Assembly: GCF_905147365.1 (NCBI RefSeq)
Contig: NC_056420.1
Coordinates: 2,428,001-2,492,000, forward strand
From: Aricia agestis
Taxonomy: Eukaryota; Arthropoda; Insecta; Lepidoptera; Lycaenidae
Reading direction: 5' to 3'
DNA length: 64,000 nt
The notes beneath the pieces are model-generated. The model was not told the DNA's origin. It was given only the letters and a program-made list of their open reading frames with translations, and ran no database searches. Of this stretch, positions 55,801 to 64,000 are shown piece by piece. Each line of letters begins with the position of its first letter. The first letter of the stretch is position 1. The position numbers were made by a program, and so were the translations under genes.

Positions 55801-57479
55801 AGTGACACGAATAATGAATATAAATCAAAACTGCTGAATCGATTTTAATAAAATTTTAAAAAAGATTATACAAAAGCTTTCGATACCTTAAGGCATGATA
55901 AGCTAATAGATAGACTAGATGAATGTGGTATAAGAGGCCCTTTATTGGATTGGTGCAAAGATTATCTCAAAGATCGATCCTACCGCGTGAAGGTAGACAG
56001 TAGTTTGAGTGATGAGGTCCTAGTAACAGAGGGCACAGCTCAGGGGTCCGTATTGGGCCCACTTCACTATCTAGGATATGTTAATAATGTCATCCTAGTC
56101 ATTATATATTGCGTAATATTCCAATTCGCAGATGACACATGTATGATTGTTGCTGACAAGGACGTGAATGTTGCTCTGAAAAAGCTACAGTGGGACTTTG
56201 ATAGCCTGGTCAAATGGTCACACGACTCAGGCCTTGTTTTAAACCCCAAAAAAACTAAAATGATGCATATATGTTCATCACACAACAAACAGACCCTTCA
56301 ACACAAACTAATATCGCATGACCATACATGCTTACACTCTACACCTGTAAAGGGACGCCTATGCACCTGCCCCGAAATTGAAGTCGTTAGAACCTTTAAA
56401 TACCTGGGCCTAAACATCGATGATCGTTTAAAGTGGACTGACCATATTGATAGTATTTGTATGAAGCTAAGAGCAATCTTAACCAAATTTTCAATAATAA
56501 GATGGAATATATCCTACAATAACCTATTAACCCTTTATAACGCACTAGGTGAGTCTATTATTGATTACGGCATAAGCTCCTACGGCTTAACTTCACGTTC
56601 CCATCTTAATACTGTTTATCAGCTACAACTAAGGATACTTAAAAAAATTGTACCGTTCAAAATTCGATCTAAATTTCATAATAATAATAGTGGTCTGTTT
56701 AATTATTGTAAAATTATTCCTATACATGACAAATAAAATATCGTCTACTAGTCGAACAATTCTTCAACAGTAATATTCAAGTTCCGAAACAAAATACATA
56801 CAACACTCGCAGCGCCAACTTATCAAAATTAGAAGTCCCACAGTTTACAAATTCATACGGTAAAAATTGTCTCGAGTATGTAATACCTAAGCTAATCAAT
56901 AACCTAAATACAGAAATAAAAAATAGTTTAACCCCAATGAATATTAAATCAAAATTAAAAACTTACATATTAAACAACTTAACATCTCAGTGAGAGTAAT
57001 TAATGTTTTCCCTTAACATCCCGTATAATCAGTGTCTAACTACTAACTGCTAACCGGTTGTGAATGTATTGAACGGCGCGGGCGCAGCCGTGGGCTGTGC
57101 AGTGCACGTCAGTCGCTGCGCGGCGCGGGTGCGCGCGCACGTTTAGTATGATCATGACGCCTTACACACTACATTTACACTTATACACACGTTAATAGAT
57201 GATCAATGTACTTATAATAATTTGCACTTATTTTGATATGTGAAACAACGACTGGACGGCGCATGGTAAAACTTGTATAAGCTTATATTGCGCCGTATAA
57301 CATGTTTTTGTAATTTTTATTGATAAATAAAGGTTATAAAAAAAAAAAAAAAAATTTTTTTCAGTGGCTATATATTTTATACCCGTGCGAAGCCGGGGCG
57401 GGTCGCTAGTAAATAAATAAAAATTAATACTTACATGTTCCAGCCAAACGTTGGTAGTCAAAATTTGATCTTTCAGGTT
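43895..57479 (-). CDS. nAChRalpha: Nicotinic acetylcholine receptor alpha subunit (alpha1/alpha2 type), 5' end missing
   Basis: A subunit of the pentameric acetylcholine-gated cation channel at insect cholinergic synapses. Exons in transcript order: 57479-57435, 54840-54731, 49174-48994, 48579-48426, 46337-45767, 45441-45249, 44092-43895. Borders and phases agree and give 483 residues plus stop. In order: NLKDQILTTNVWLEH; WLPDIVLYNN (loop A); the Cys-loop, two Cys 13 residues apart (CEIDVRYFPFDQQTC); GSWSYDG; the vicinal pair YYPCCQEPYP that defines alpha subunits; M1 (LFYTVNLIVPCVGISYL); GEK and M2 (IALSISILLSQTMFFLLISE); M3; a cytoplasmic loop; M4 (LFLWIFTIASIVGTFAIL); C-terminus FLPVDSGDS. 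The signal peptide and N-terminal exon were not found and lie beyond about 57.5 kb or outside the window. From recalled sequence, the tail and loop fit alpha2 better than alpha1, but this is not certain. Such subunits are neonicotinoid targets. Confidence 0.95.
44243..44368 (-). mobile_element. Decayed CAGGGTGTAAC-family MITE fragment
   Basis: CTCACTGTGAAAGTGGCAGC and TTTTGTTACATCC resemble one arm of the foldback element at 50995-51254. It is in the last intron of the receptor gene. Confidence 0.4.
44451..44504. repeat. Perfect hairpin, 24-bp arms, 6-nt loop
   Basis: Arms 44451-44474 and 44481-44504 are exact complements around TTCTTA. Outside them GTTGCA and TGCAAC extend the stem with small mismatches. 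It is in the last intron of the receptor gene. Confidence 0.95.
44860..45230. mobile_element. Possible MITE rich in AATCGATT motifs
   Basis: Ends GAAGTGAAAACTT and AAGTTTTCACTTC are inverted over 13 bp. The left half is a cluster of ATCGAT/TCGATTTTT repeats, including two copies of CCCATTTTTTATAAAA-like text. It ends about 20 bp from the donor of the receptor exon 45441-45249. Confidence 0.5.
46415..47052 (+). mobile_element. Helitron-like repeat interrupted by a second element
   Basis: Left part TTTATACGAGCAATTCTTGT and right part TTGGAATCTCGGAATCGGCT to ATACCGAGCAAAGCTCAGTC are one family (also at 35838-36330). Between them (about 46456-46922) lies an insert with inverted ends TGGGCATTGTCCA/TGGACAATCCCCA. 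A short frame inside (MAGSSNASSHYVKADTRSLP) looks transposon-derived but I cannot name it. Intronic in the receptor gene. Confidence 0.55.
47053..48425. other. Receptor intron, unique sequence
   Basis: No repeat or exon recognised. The 108-residue + strand frame at 47270-47596 has no known motif and is probably chance. Confidence 0.5.
48813..48862. repeat. Hairpin, 22-bp arms (one mismatch), 6-nt loop
   Basis: Arms 48813-48834 and 48841-48862 pair with one G/T difference; the loop is GTAACA. Intronic in the receptor gene. Confidence 0.9.
49222..49680 (-). other. Unexplained 152-residue open frame in a receptor intron
   Basis: It starts MVWIPNAHVFSNGGIYEMDR, then becomes rich in Leu and Phe. 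It is on the same strand as the receptor, 48 bp upstream of an exon. I recognise no family; it may be chance in AT-rich DNA or a retained alternative segment. Confidence 0.2.
49681..50994. other. Receptor intron, no feature recognised
   Basis: AT-rich unique sequence apart from a weak GGTTTAGCCGCTCTCGAATT-type repeat remnant near 50418. Confidence 0.5.
50995..51254. mobile_element. Foldback mariner-like MITE CAGGGTGTAACAAAAA
   Basis: Two arms of about 118 bp (CAGGGTGTAACAAAAATAAG to ACTTTTGTATGG) in inverted orientation are separated by a short centre. TATA at both outer edges fits a TA target duplication. Half copies are at 35989 and, decayed, 44243. Intronic in the receptor gene. Confidence 0.85.
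51779..52112 (+). mobile_element. MITE, family GGGGCTAAAATGGTCGC (copy 2) with nested element
   Basis: Perfect 17-bp ends GGGGCTAAAATGGTCGC and its complement. Inside is a CAAGGCTTT element at 51885-52010. Intronic in the receptor gene. Confidence 0.85.
51885..52010 (+). mobile_element. Nested mini-element CAAGGCTTT (copy 2)
   Basis: Ends GACAAGGCTTTTTATGAACG and its near complement. It is flanked by CTACAGAC (51877-51884) and CTGTAGAC (52011-52018), an imperfect 8-bp target duplication. Confidence 0.75.
52301..52516 (-). mobile_element. Helitron-like/GTCY-type repeat
   Basis: CTAGATGACGCCCGCAACTC to ATCGGTTCAGTGTTTTGG, GACAGACAGACAC and TCGCATTTATAATATTAGTA. Confidence 0.65.
52517..53136. 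other. Receptor intron, mostly unique
   Basis: An AATCGACTTCCAAAAAGGAG then GAGGTT dispersed repeat is at about 52625-52760. Nothing else recognised. Confidence 0.5.
53137..53427. mobile_element. hAT-like MITE CATAAAGTTAATATACC (copy 1, intact)
   Basis: A 291-bp element with ends CATAAAGTTAATATACCTAG and its complement (about 35 bp). A perfect 8-bp duplication GTTGTGTC flanks it (53129-53136, 53428-53435). A second copy at 60049-61255 is split by a LINE. Confidence 0.9.
53535..53634. mobile_element. 100-bp hairpin MITE GGGCCTCTATCATGAGC
   Basis: Arms GGGCCTCTATCATGAGCTCT to AAATCCATTC and the complement (about 31 bp) surround a 38-bp centre. Confidence 0.75.
53724..54061 (-). mobile_element. 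SINE-like A-tailed element (copy 5)
   Basis: Full-length: poly-T, tail, GGGAAGGG minisatellite, palindrome GCGCAAGCGC and head to GGCTCTCCCACGT. It is in a receptor intron. Confidence 0.75.
54167..54609 (+). mobile_element. Abundant lepidopteran repeat (GGGTTCCGCACC ... GGGTACGAAACCC)
   Basis: CGGCCAAGTGCAAGTCGGGC, GTATGGGAGCC blocks, a GACAGACGGACAGACG tract and GGGTCCCGTTTTTACCC to ACGAAACCCTAAAAA. I recognise this text from many moth and butterfly genomes; the class is uncertain. Intronic in the receptor gene. Confidence 0.65.
55430..55865 (+). mobile_element. Helitron-like repeat pieces, 5' side of LINE insertion
   Basis: Two related blocks, each with ATATAAAAATG and CTCGA(G/A)AACGG(T/C)TG(G/A)AC. 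The second is cut by the LINE; its 3' end continues at 57356-57413 (GGCTATATATTTTATACCCG to GGGTCGCTAGT). Confidence 0.55.
55866..57353 (+). mobile_element. LINE (jockey-like), 5'-truncated, with poly-A
   Basis: A non-LTR retrotransposon starting inside the reverse transcriptase domain and ending with a GC-rich untranslated region (GAACGGCGCGGGCGCAGCC), AATAAAGG and an A-run. It is inserted within a Helitron-like repeat in a receptor intron, on the strand opposite to the receptor gene. Confidence 0.85.
55870..56993 (+). pseudogene. Reverse transcriptase C-terminal half of the LINE
   Basis: Translation shows DYTKAFDTLRHDKLIDRL, GTAQGSVLGPL, the catalytic QFADDTCMIV, then KTKMMHI and YLGLNIDDRLKWTDHI. 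The frame stops at 56734-56736 after IPIHDK, but the neighbouring frame continues with homologous sequence (YNTRSANLSKLEVPQFTNSY) to 56993, so a frameshift near 56733 breaks it. The N-terminal part and endonuclease are absent, so it cannot be active. Confidence 0.85.
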
Positions 57480-58126
57480 CTGTAAAAGAAAAATTTATTA
57501 ACATTTGTTGGGTTTATTCTTGCTTATTTATAATAATTTATAATAGAGTAGAAAAAATGGGACGGACGATCAGATCAAAATATTTTTCTTATTTTAATAT
57601 TAAAAGAATCCGCTAAAAGTAACGGAAATATTATTTTATATAATACCACTTGATTGTATGATTATTTTAAATAATACAGCATAGATAATATTATAATAAT
57701 AATATAATAATTATAGTAAAAGAAGACCGGCACTGGTGTGCACAAGTTCTGTGGATAAAAAATAACAAAACAAATGTTGTCTCTGTATCGAAGGAGATTT
57801 CAAGGACAGAACTATAATACTACTGTACGACATATTTTATACTATGCCCTAGTATGTGAATGTCCTTGTTGTTTTGCCCTGATCCGGGCCGTTGCCATGA
57901 CAATAATTGTTTTGATGGAGGCTTTGGCGAGGATCCAATTCGGAATCGATTGCTCGTGAAAGATTTGTTACGGAATATATTAATTACGGACCACATAATA
58001 TTAATGTTTGGTCGTCCTTTGTTTCAATATTTTGTGTAGGTACAAGTAAGTTTCTGCTTTAATAGACGAATATTACATAACTGTAGTTGAATTAAGAGTT
58101 TGACAGATAATGTATGGGGCGTATGT
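57480..58126. other. Upstream of the last identified receptor exon
   Basis: AT-rich, with no first receptor exon recognised. A dispersed piece GTTTGACAGATAATGTATGG is at 58098. Confidence 0.5.
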
Positions 58127-58378
58127 ACTGACCTCTATAATACACTGGACAGGCTATGCCGTACAAAATGACAGCTATTTCTTATGCCGATTTGAAGCGC
58201 CGCGGTGAGCGTACTGTGAACTAATTTATATAGAAAATGACAACCGCCATTTGCAAAATAGTAGTTCCAAGTACACTCACTACTGCTTTCACATAGCAAT
58301 CAGCGCCAATATGGCGACTGTCAAATAGGAACATTTTATTGATAGCGATCGCCTGTCCAGTGTATTATAGAGGTCAGT
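58127..58378. mobile_element. MITE with perfect 26-bp terminal repeats (TGACCTCTATAATACACTGG)
   Basis: Left repeat 58129-58154 and right repeat 58351-58376 are exact inverted copies, extended by AC/GT outside. The centre contains no coding sequence. No clear target duplication. Confidence 0.85.
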
Positions 58379-58385
58379 GGACGCA

Positions 58386-59159
58386 CAATAGACATAACTA
58401 CCAGTAGTTCGACTGCAAAGAAACGGACAGGTTTCAATATCTGTCAAATTCGTCGGGTTTCACTAGGATTATGAACAGAATGTGCCTCGCGCTGGCTGAT
58501 ATAATTTATTTTTAAATATTTAAAATAAAGAATTCAAAATTGGATTCTGACAATTTTAATCGCATGTGCCAAAACAAAAACAACAATACGACCAAAGAGT
58601 AACACGTCCATCGAATATGTCATATTTTTAAAGTCAAAGGTAACAAGTCAACAACCCTAGCGACGATTTTCGTCATAATACGTCAAATTTAAAAGTTTCA
58701 ACATCAGTTCTAAGTCGACATACTCTATCCTGTATACTCTGGTGGGCGTATGTCAAAATCTGCATTTGACATTCGTCTCTGACAGCCGCACTTATAGATT
58801 TTTAATGAGGCTTAAATAGAGTATGCCGACTTAGAACTGATGTTGAAATTTTTAAATTTGACGTATTATGACGAAAATCGTCGCTAGGGTTGTTAACTTG
58901 TTACCTACGATTTTAAAACTATGACATATTCGCTGGACGTGTTCCTCTTTGGTCGTATTGTTGTTTGTGTTTTGGCACATGCGATTAAAATTGTCAGAAT
59001 CCAATTTTGAAATCTTTGTTTTTAATATTTAAAAATAAATTATATTCAGCCAGCGCTAGGCACAATCCGTTCATAATCCTAGTGAAACCCGACGAAGTTG
59101 ACAGATATTGAAACCTGTCCGTTTCTTTGCAGTCGAACTACTGGTAGTTATGTCTATTG
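58386..59159. mobile_element. Foldback element with two ~343-bp arms (CAATAGACATAAC)
   Basis: The left arm 58386 to about 58728 and the right arm about 58816-59159 are near-identical inverted copies around an ~87-bp centre. The ends are CAATAGACATAACTACCAGT and its complement. One arm is also found alone at 22478-22839. Confidence 0.9.
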
Positions 59160-60048
59160 TCATTAAACTGTAATTTTATATGAAAAGTTTGACAGCTGAT
59201 AATGTATGGGGCTTTAATCAAAATCTTTATTTACCTAATTACAGTTAAATCATTCATAGAAAACAGTAAGTATAGCCTTGACACGAAATTTTTGCAGCAA
59301 TACAAATATTATATTGTATTGTGTAAAATATTGTTTTACTGTTGAAGTGCTTTGTTAGGCTACTTAAGGTTCTCTGAAATCATGCTGGATTCGAGTGGTC
59401 TTGAACGAATAAGGTTTACTATTATTTATTACTTCGTTCGCTTTTCGTTTAAGGCCCAGTAGTCCCTAAAATAAGCAGGTCGATGTCTGTCAGTACGAAT
59501 ATCAACGTTAAGGACATCAAAATAACATTCATATCAGCGCGCCTTGTACAGTGGCTGTTACGTGCTCGCCGCATGCCTTGAAAATAGAAAATAGGAGAAA
59601 AAACCTTTTGTTTTTAGTATTACACAAATCAAATATATCAAATCGTTTATGTTAGGTGACGACACATATACCACATTTTTTGTTTTTTCTAGAAAGTGTG
59701 TAATTTAGCCATAAAATGATTTAATTTTGAAAAACACCGTTATAACAGTCATCTTTGAGATTTTTTTCTATCGAGCAGAATTTTTCAAATTGGGTACTGA
59801 TATACCTTTGTGTATAGGAAATTTTCTCAATTTTAAAACGGTACTTATTTTTTACTTAAATAGTGACATTTCCTTTACTAATAACGTGTTTTAAAAACCC
59901 CATTTTACGTAGTTGCAACAACCACAGCGCCTTAAGAACAGGTACACATTGGATATGTGAACCTGCTCTAATCTACGATCTTTGCCCGTTCGGAAGATCT
60001 TCCGTAGAGACTCAAGCATATTTCCACAAAATATAGATATAGCAAAAC
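59160..60048. other. Intergenic or intronic sequence, no gene recognised
   Basis: Another TTTGACAGCTGATAATGTAT dispersed piece is at about 59190. The rest is unique and AT-rich. Confidence 0.5.
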
Positions 60049-60174
60049 CATAAAGTTAATATACTTAGCGGATTATAGAGCAACAATCTCGAGCTGTCAA
60101 ACGAAACCGAAATTGGTTTAAGTCTGCGTGTAAAAATTGTTTACGCATACACTGACACAAGCATCTTTCAGAGA

Positions 60175-61090
60175 TTAAATAATAATAATAATAATAATAA
60201 TAATCATTTATTTGCCAGAGTGAAATGTACAGTTAGATGGTCTTCATAATAAAATACATAATCATAACACTCAACTAAACTAATAGTATGCAAATGTCAT
60301 ATTTTATAAAGTTTAGTCTAAAAGGTGAAGGAAAGAAGTAGAAGTACTTAATACTAAATGTCACATGTCATTAATGGAGAACTGTCAGAAATAAGTACCA
60401 ATGAAAAAATCTTTTACTTCATAAAAACAATTATTTAAAAGCCATTCATTTAATTTTCTTTTAAAAGGAATGAAACTTAATTTTTCTAAATCTTTTGGCA
60501 AGTTATTATAGATTTTAATAGCCATAGAATAAGGACTTTTAAGAAACGTTGTGCTGCTACATTTGGGCATGATTAATTTATTAGGATAACGTTGTGATCT
60601 TTTTGCAACATTGTTATCCTTGTTTTGTACAAAGTATTTTGGATGTTTTTTAACAAAGATGCACATGTCTCTAATGTACATACAAGGCAGCGTAAGTAAT
60701 TTCAAGTTTTGGAATAAGGGTTTGCAACTTTCAAGCGGCCCTACACCACAAATTGCTCTAACACATTTTTTTTGCAATTTAAAAACTGAATCAAATTCCA
60801 CAGAGTTGCCCCACATTATAAGACCGTAAGATAAGATGGATGACACATATCCGTGATATGCACATAGAGCTGCCGATATTGATACAGTCTTTGCTAAGCG
60901 TCGCAGTGCATACACGAACTTGTCAAGCTTGCTACAAATATAGTCAACATGTGCTTTCCAGTTGGAGTGTTGGTCAAACATAAGTCCTAAAAATTTTAAT
61001 GATTCCACTTCCTCTACAATAATGTTGTCATAAGTGATTTTCTTGGGTATCTGCATTGCATTATAATTTGTCAACTTACCGATAATTATA
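60175..61090 (-). mobile_element. LINE (jockey-like) 3' fragment with (ATT)n tail, nested
   Basis: A 5'-truncated non-LTR element in the MITE. Its 3' end on the - strand is (ATT)n, seen as (TAA)n at 60179-60205 on the + strand. Confidence 0.82.
60385..61074 (-). pseudogene. Reverse transcriptase C-terminal region of the nested LINE
   Basis: 229 residues remain open. Recognisable are LKFLGLMFDQHSNWKAHVDY, the thumb region AYHGYVSSILSYGLIMWGNS, LQKKCVRAICG and the end NLPKDLEKLSFIPFKRKLNE. The catalytic YADD box and everything upstream are missing, so the fragment is inactive although the frame is intact, suggesting recent insertion. Confidence 0.85.
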
Positions 61091-61290
61091 AATTGTCAAC
61101 GTGCCGATAAGTGCCGACTGGACGTCAAACAGATTGAAAAAATCAGATACTGTCATGTATCACACGTCTCTTTTTACCACGCAGTGATACTGATAGTGAC
61201 ATCTTGCTTGCTCAAGCCTTTGTTTCTCTATTCCGCTAGGTATATAAACTTTATGAGTAAAACAATACCTGCCAGTTAAACTAGTATATT

Positions 61291-61557
61291 CAATGACGGA
61301 TTAAGATTACTTGATGCCCCAAGCAATCCATGCCTGTAGGCCCCCCTATCTGTACGTCAACTAGAATCGGTCTTTAAACCTTTACCGCCCAAAAACGTTA
61401 GTTTTTTCCTAGAAACTTTTTTGGTGTGGTTTTGGTGACGTGAGAGTGAGATGTGAACGCGCCCTAAGGACGGATTTTTTTGTGCTTCTTCTGGTGCCCC
61501 CTTAGACGTGATGCCCTAGGCTATTGCTTAATTTGATTAAGGGTTAATCCGCCATTG
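61291..61557. mobile_element. hAT-like MITE CAATGACGGATTAA
   Basis: Ends CAATGACGGATTAAG and, inverted, CAATGGCGGATTAAC. A perfect 8-bp duplication AGTATATT (61283-61290, 61558-61565). Confidence 0.88.
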
Positions 61558-61565
61558 AGTATATT

Positions 61566-62383
61566 ACTATGATATTAAAATCAATGAAGTTTTAGCCAGC
61601 ATTGCAATTTTGGTGAAACTAAATAATTACCATTAATTAACGGGGAGTTTTGATCTCATTTCGCTAATTTCTGCTTCACATTAATAAACTTTTAGGTTTT
61701 AACCCAGTTAGTATGAGTAAATTTCGTTTATTTTAGGTTAAAAGGCACTAACATATAAACTTATCTCAAGGGAACCGTAATACTTTAGTAGTCTTTAATT
61801 TTTGAGATAGAAACTTCTGTAGGTTAAAGTAGAAAAGGGTCGCATCACAAAATGATTTGATCGAAAATTCGTAAGACTATGAGAGACTTTACAACTGGTA
61901 TGCCATAGGTATCTAGCATCCCCCCATACTGCGGTGGAAATTATTTACGTTTTACGTTAGAAGTGGCCACGCGTTTCGCACTTCTGCCGGCACTTCTGCG
62001 GGCTAATTCGCAATTTACGTTCGAACACAGAATAAATAATAGTACAAGTACACGGATTAGGAAACTTTACGTGCGATCATTGGAGCTTAGCGCGAAGCGT
62101 TTATTAGATTTCGCGCGGTGAAATTTCCGAATGCGAAACATCGTGAATCAGGGCCCTCTGGAGAGCCATTGTTTTTTATATTTTCTAGCTTCATCTAATA
62201 TTCCTTTATTACTTTCTGACAAAATTAAATTACTTTCCAGTTCTGTTTGGCACAAACTGGATTGTATTTTCACTATACTGCACAACTTTATAGGGAAATC
62301 TCGGTCATTTATTTTCATTTCCGCAGACAATAGGGTAAGTACTGTACAGAACAATTCCAAGTGAAGCTACTTCTTCAATTTTC
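61566..62383. other. Sequence without a recognised feature
   Basis: Overlapping frames at 62131-62364 on both strands show no known motif. A short CGCACTTCTGCCGGCACTTC piece at 61976 also occurs near 44850. Confidence 0.45.
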
Positions 62384-62597
62384 GTGGAATTAAAATGAAA
62401 TTGTCTATCTGTCTATCTGTCTATGCATCCATCTGTGACGTCTGATGTCTAACAGACTGTCTGTCTTTTATCTTTTCACGCCCAAATCGCTCGAGAGTCC
62501 CGGAAAAGGACAAAGGATACTTTTTCTCCCCAAAAATTTACATTTCCGCGGGATAAACAAATTATGCCGCAATGAAGTTGCGGGCGTGATCTAGCAT
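62384..62597 (+). mobile_element. Helitron-like/GTCY-type repeat
   Basis: A CTATCTGTCTATCTGTCTAT microsatellite, TTTTCACGCCCAAATCGC and GAAGTTGCGGGCGTGATCTA. Confidence 0.6.
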
Positions 62598-64000
62598 TTT
62601 TATATTTCTATGTTTTCCCAAATAAAGTTTCCTTTTTTTTCCTTTCATAGAAGCAAAATCATCAAAAACAACCCTAACTGTGAACAAACGTTCAAAATAG
62701 CATGTAATTTTCAAATCATAGAGCCAATTGTGCAAACGCGACACGTCTCCCCGATATTGGCGTTGTAAAACGCTCGCGACAAATCACCTCCACTCAGGTG
62801 TGCCCCAGGAGGTTCATGCTAATGTAGTAGATATCAGTTATTTTAGTTCTTTGGGTGGCAATATTGTCACCATTTCCTAGATGTCATCTTTGCGACCAGT
62901 AGGGTATTCAGCAGACACATTTTGTGTTATGTCTTGTGAAACAAGGCGCAGAATCAACTGACTTAAAAATTTTAATGATGCATAATTTTAGAAGATTAAT
63001 ACCCCTAAAAACGATGTTATAGACTATTTTCCAAGTAAAACGAAAAGTACAACAAAATAAAAGTTATCCAACGGTTATTTAAATCGGCAAATGCGAAGTG
63101 CAACTCCAACCATTATTGTTTTAAATACTTGCATTTTATTGTTAACATTTTTAAGCTAAAATATGTAAATTTTTTGGCTTGCTAACAGCGCAATCCGGCG
63201 AAACGGGAAATCGTAGAGTCGCTGACACTAACGACCTCCGCAGCGCATAAAATATGAGATGCGGCGATACTGATAAATTAACTCCGTAAATGCATTGGTA
63301 ATATCGATTATAGAAGGATCGCTATCATCGTCATCATTATCTTTATTATTAATTACAAGATCGTCATCATCCTCATTATCATCATCAGCAGCAGCAATAT
63401 CAGCATAGTCTGATGACTAAACTTGGTCTGATGGCAATTTCGATACACCAAAAATAATATTTCAGATCGAATACAAAGTTCCTGTAGGTTAAACTATCAA
63501 TGAGATAAATTATTGTATCATGTACAATACTTTTATATCACAATTTCTACAAACGTCATAAATTGTACAGTAGAAGAAAATCCTCTTTAATCACTTATGG
63601 TACAATATTGAGTATTTTCCTCCATCTCGCAAAACAAATCCGTTACTACTATTTATATAACAGACGGATGGCTTAATATAATATCTAATTACTATACTCA
63701 ATTGGACAACTAATTAAGTGAGAGGAAGGCAAATATTGTGTAACACGTATCATCATCCATCATAATACTTGATAAGCTGTTATTGATAAGGGTACAAAAT
63801 ATCAAATTAACAGAATATTAGCGGAACTAAATACATACTATACCCGAAGGACTCTCTTCACACACCCATTATCCAAATAGGCTATATGACTATTTTTTTT
63901 CTTATTGGTAATTGAAAGCCACTTAAAAAATAGAAACATCGCTGAAAGAATGCATTGATAGCTTAAAAATTCACCAAGATATGACAATTCAAACATCTCA
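62598..64000. other. Right end of window, no gene recognised
   Basis: AT-rich. A region of ATC/CAT triplets lies at about 63322-63405. No receptor exon, tRNA or other gene could be supported. Confidence 0.5.

Larger units (their letters stand above)
60049..61255. mobile_element. hAT-like MITE CATAAAGTTAATATACC (copy 2), split by a LINE
   Basis: Ends CATAAAGTTAATATACTTAG and CTAGGTATATAAACTTTATG, flanked by AGCAAAAC (60041-60048) and AGTAAAAC (61256-61263), an 8-bp duplication with one change. The LINE at about 60175-61090 lies inside. Confidence 0.85.

Noticed and set aside
63322..63405. Acidic coding-like ATC/CAT triplet stretch
   Set aside because: Translations are only Asp, Ile or Met/His runs from low-complexity triplets, with no exon signals.
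57480..64000. Search for the missing first receptor exon(s)
   Set aside because: I found no - strand block resembling the conserved N-terminal segment of alpha subunits with a suitable donor, so none is called.

Overview
The window looks like lepidopteran (moth or butterfly) nuclear DNA. It is AT-rich and its genes are split into many short exons. It carries several interspersed sequences I recognise from moth and butterfly genomes: Helitron-like pieces with the phrase GGTTCAGCGGTTT, the block that ends in a 'CCCTTTGGGTACGGAACCC' motif, AACCGACTTC/GGAGGTT repeats and an A-tailed SINE-like family. The species cannot be fixed from the sequence alone.

Left part (1 to about 22 kb). This is a cluster of paralogous trypsin-like (S1) serine protease genes. 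Gene A (+ strand) enters from the left edge and only its last three exons are present. Genes B, C and D lie head-to-tail on the - strand and are complete. I could rebuild each as nine exons with identical splice phases, giving predicted zymogens of 398, 387 and 392 residues. Each has a signal peptide, a short cysteine-containing pro-region without a classical clip domain, an unusual activation site (hydrophobic residue before the mature N-terminus), an intact His/Asp/Ser triad and a trypsin-type Asp in the specificity pocket. A lone, truncated last exon between C and D is the relic of a further copy. Related insect proteases act in haemolymph cascades (immunity, melanisation, Toll); that role here is inference.

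Middle part (about 22 to 43.9 kb). No convincing host gene. It holds transposon debris: MITEs (many with clear target-site duplications), a decayed Tc1/mariner-like element, SINE-like copies, a long (TA)n tract and unique AT-rich sequence.

Right part (43.9 to 57.5 kb). A nicotinic acetylcholine receptor alpha-subunit gene on the - strand, lacking its first coding exon(s), which lie beyond what I could identify on the right. Seven exons encode 483 residues from the loop D region to the stop. Its introns hold a 5'-truncated LINE, foldback MITEs and a perfect hairpin. From 57.5 to 64 kb there are only repeats, including a ~775-bp near-perfect inverted repeat and a hAT-like MITE split by a second LINE.

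The protease cluster and the receptor gene are linked but have no evident functional relation. The most unusual signals are (1) the shared hydrophobic activation site in the proteases; (2) a series of unrelated short hairpins with perfect or nearly perfect 18-24 bp arms and 3-6 nt loops scattered across the window; and (3) deeply nested small transposons whose target duplications allow the insertion order to be read.
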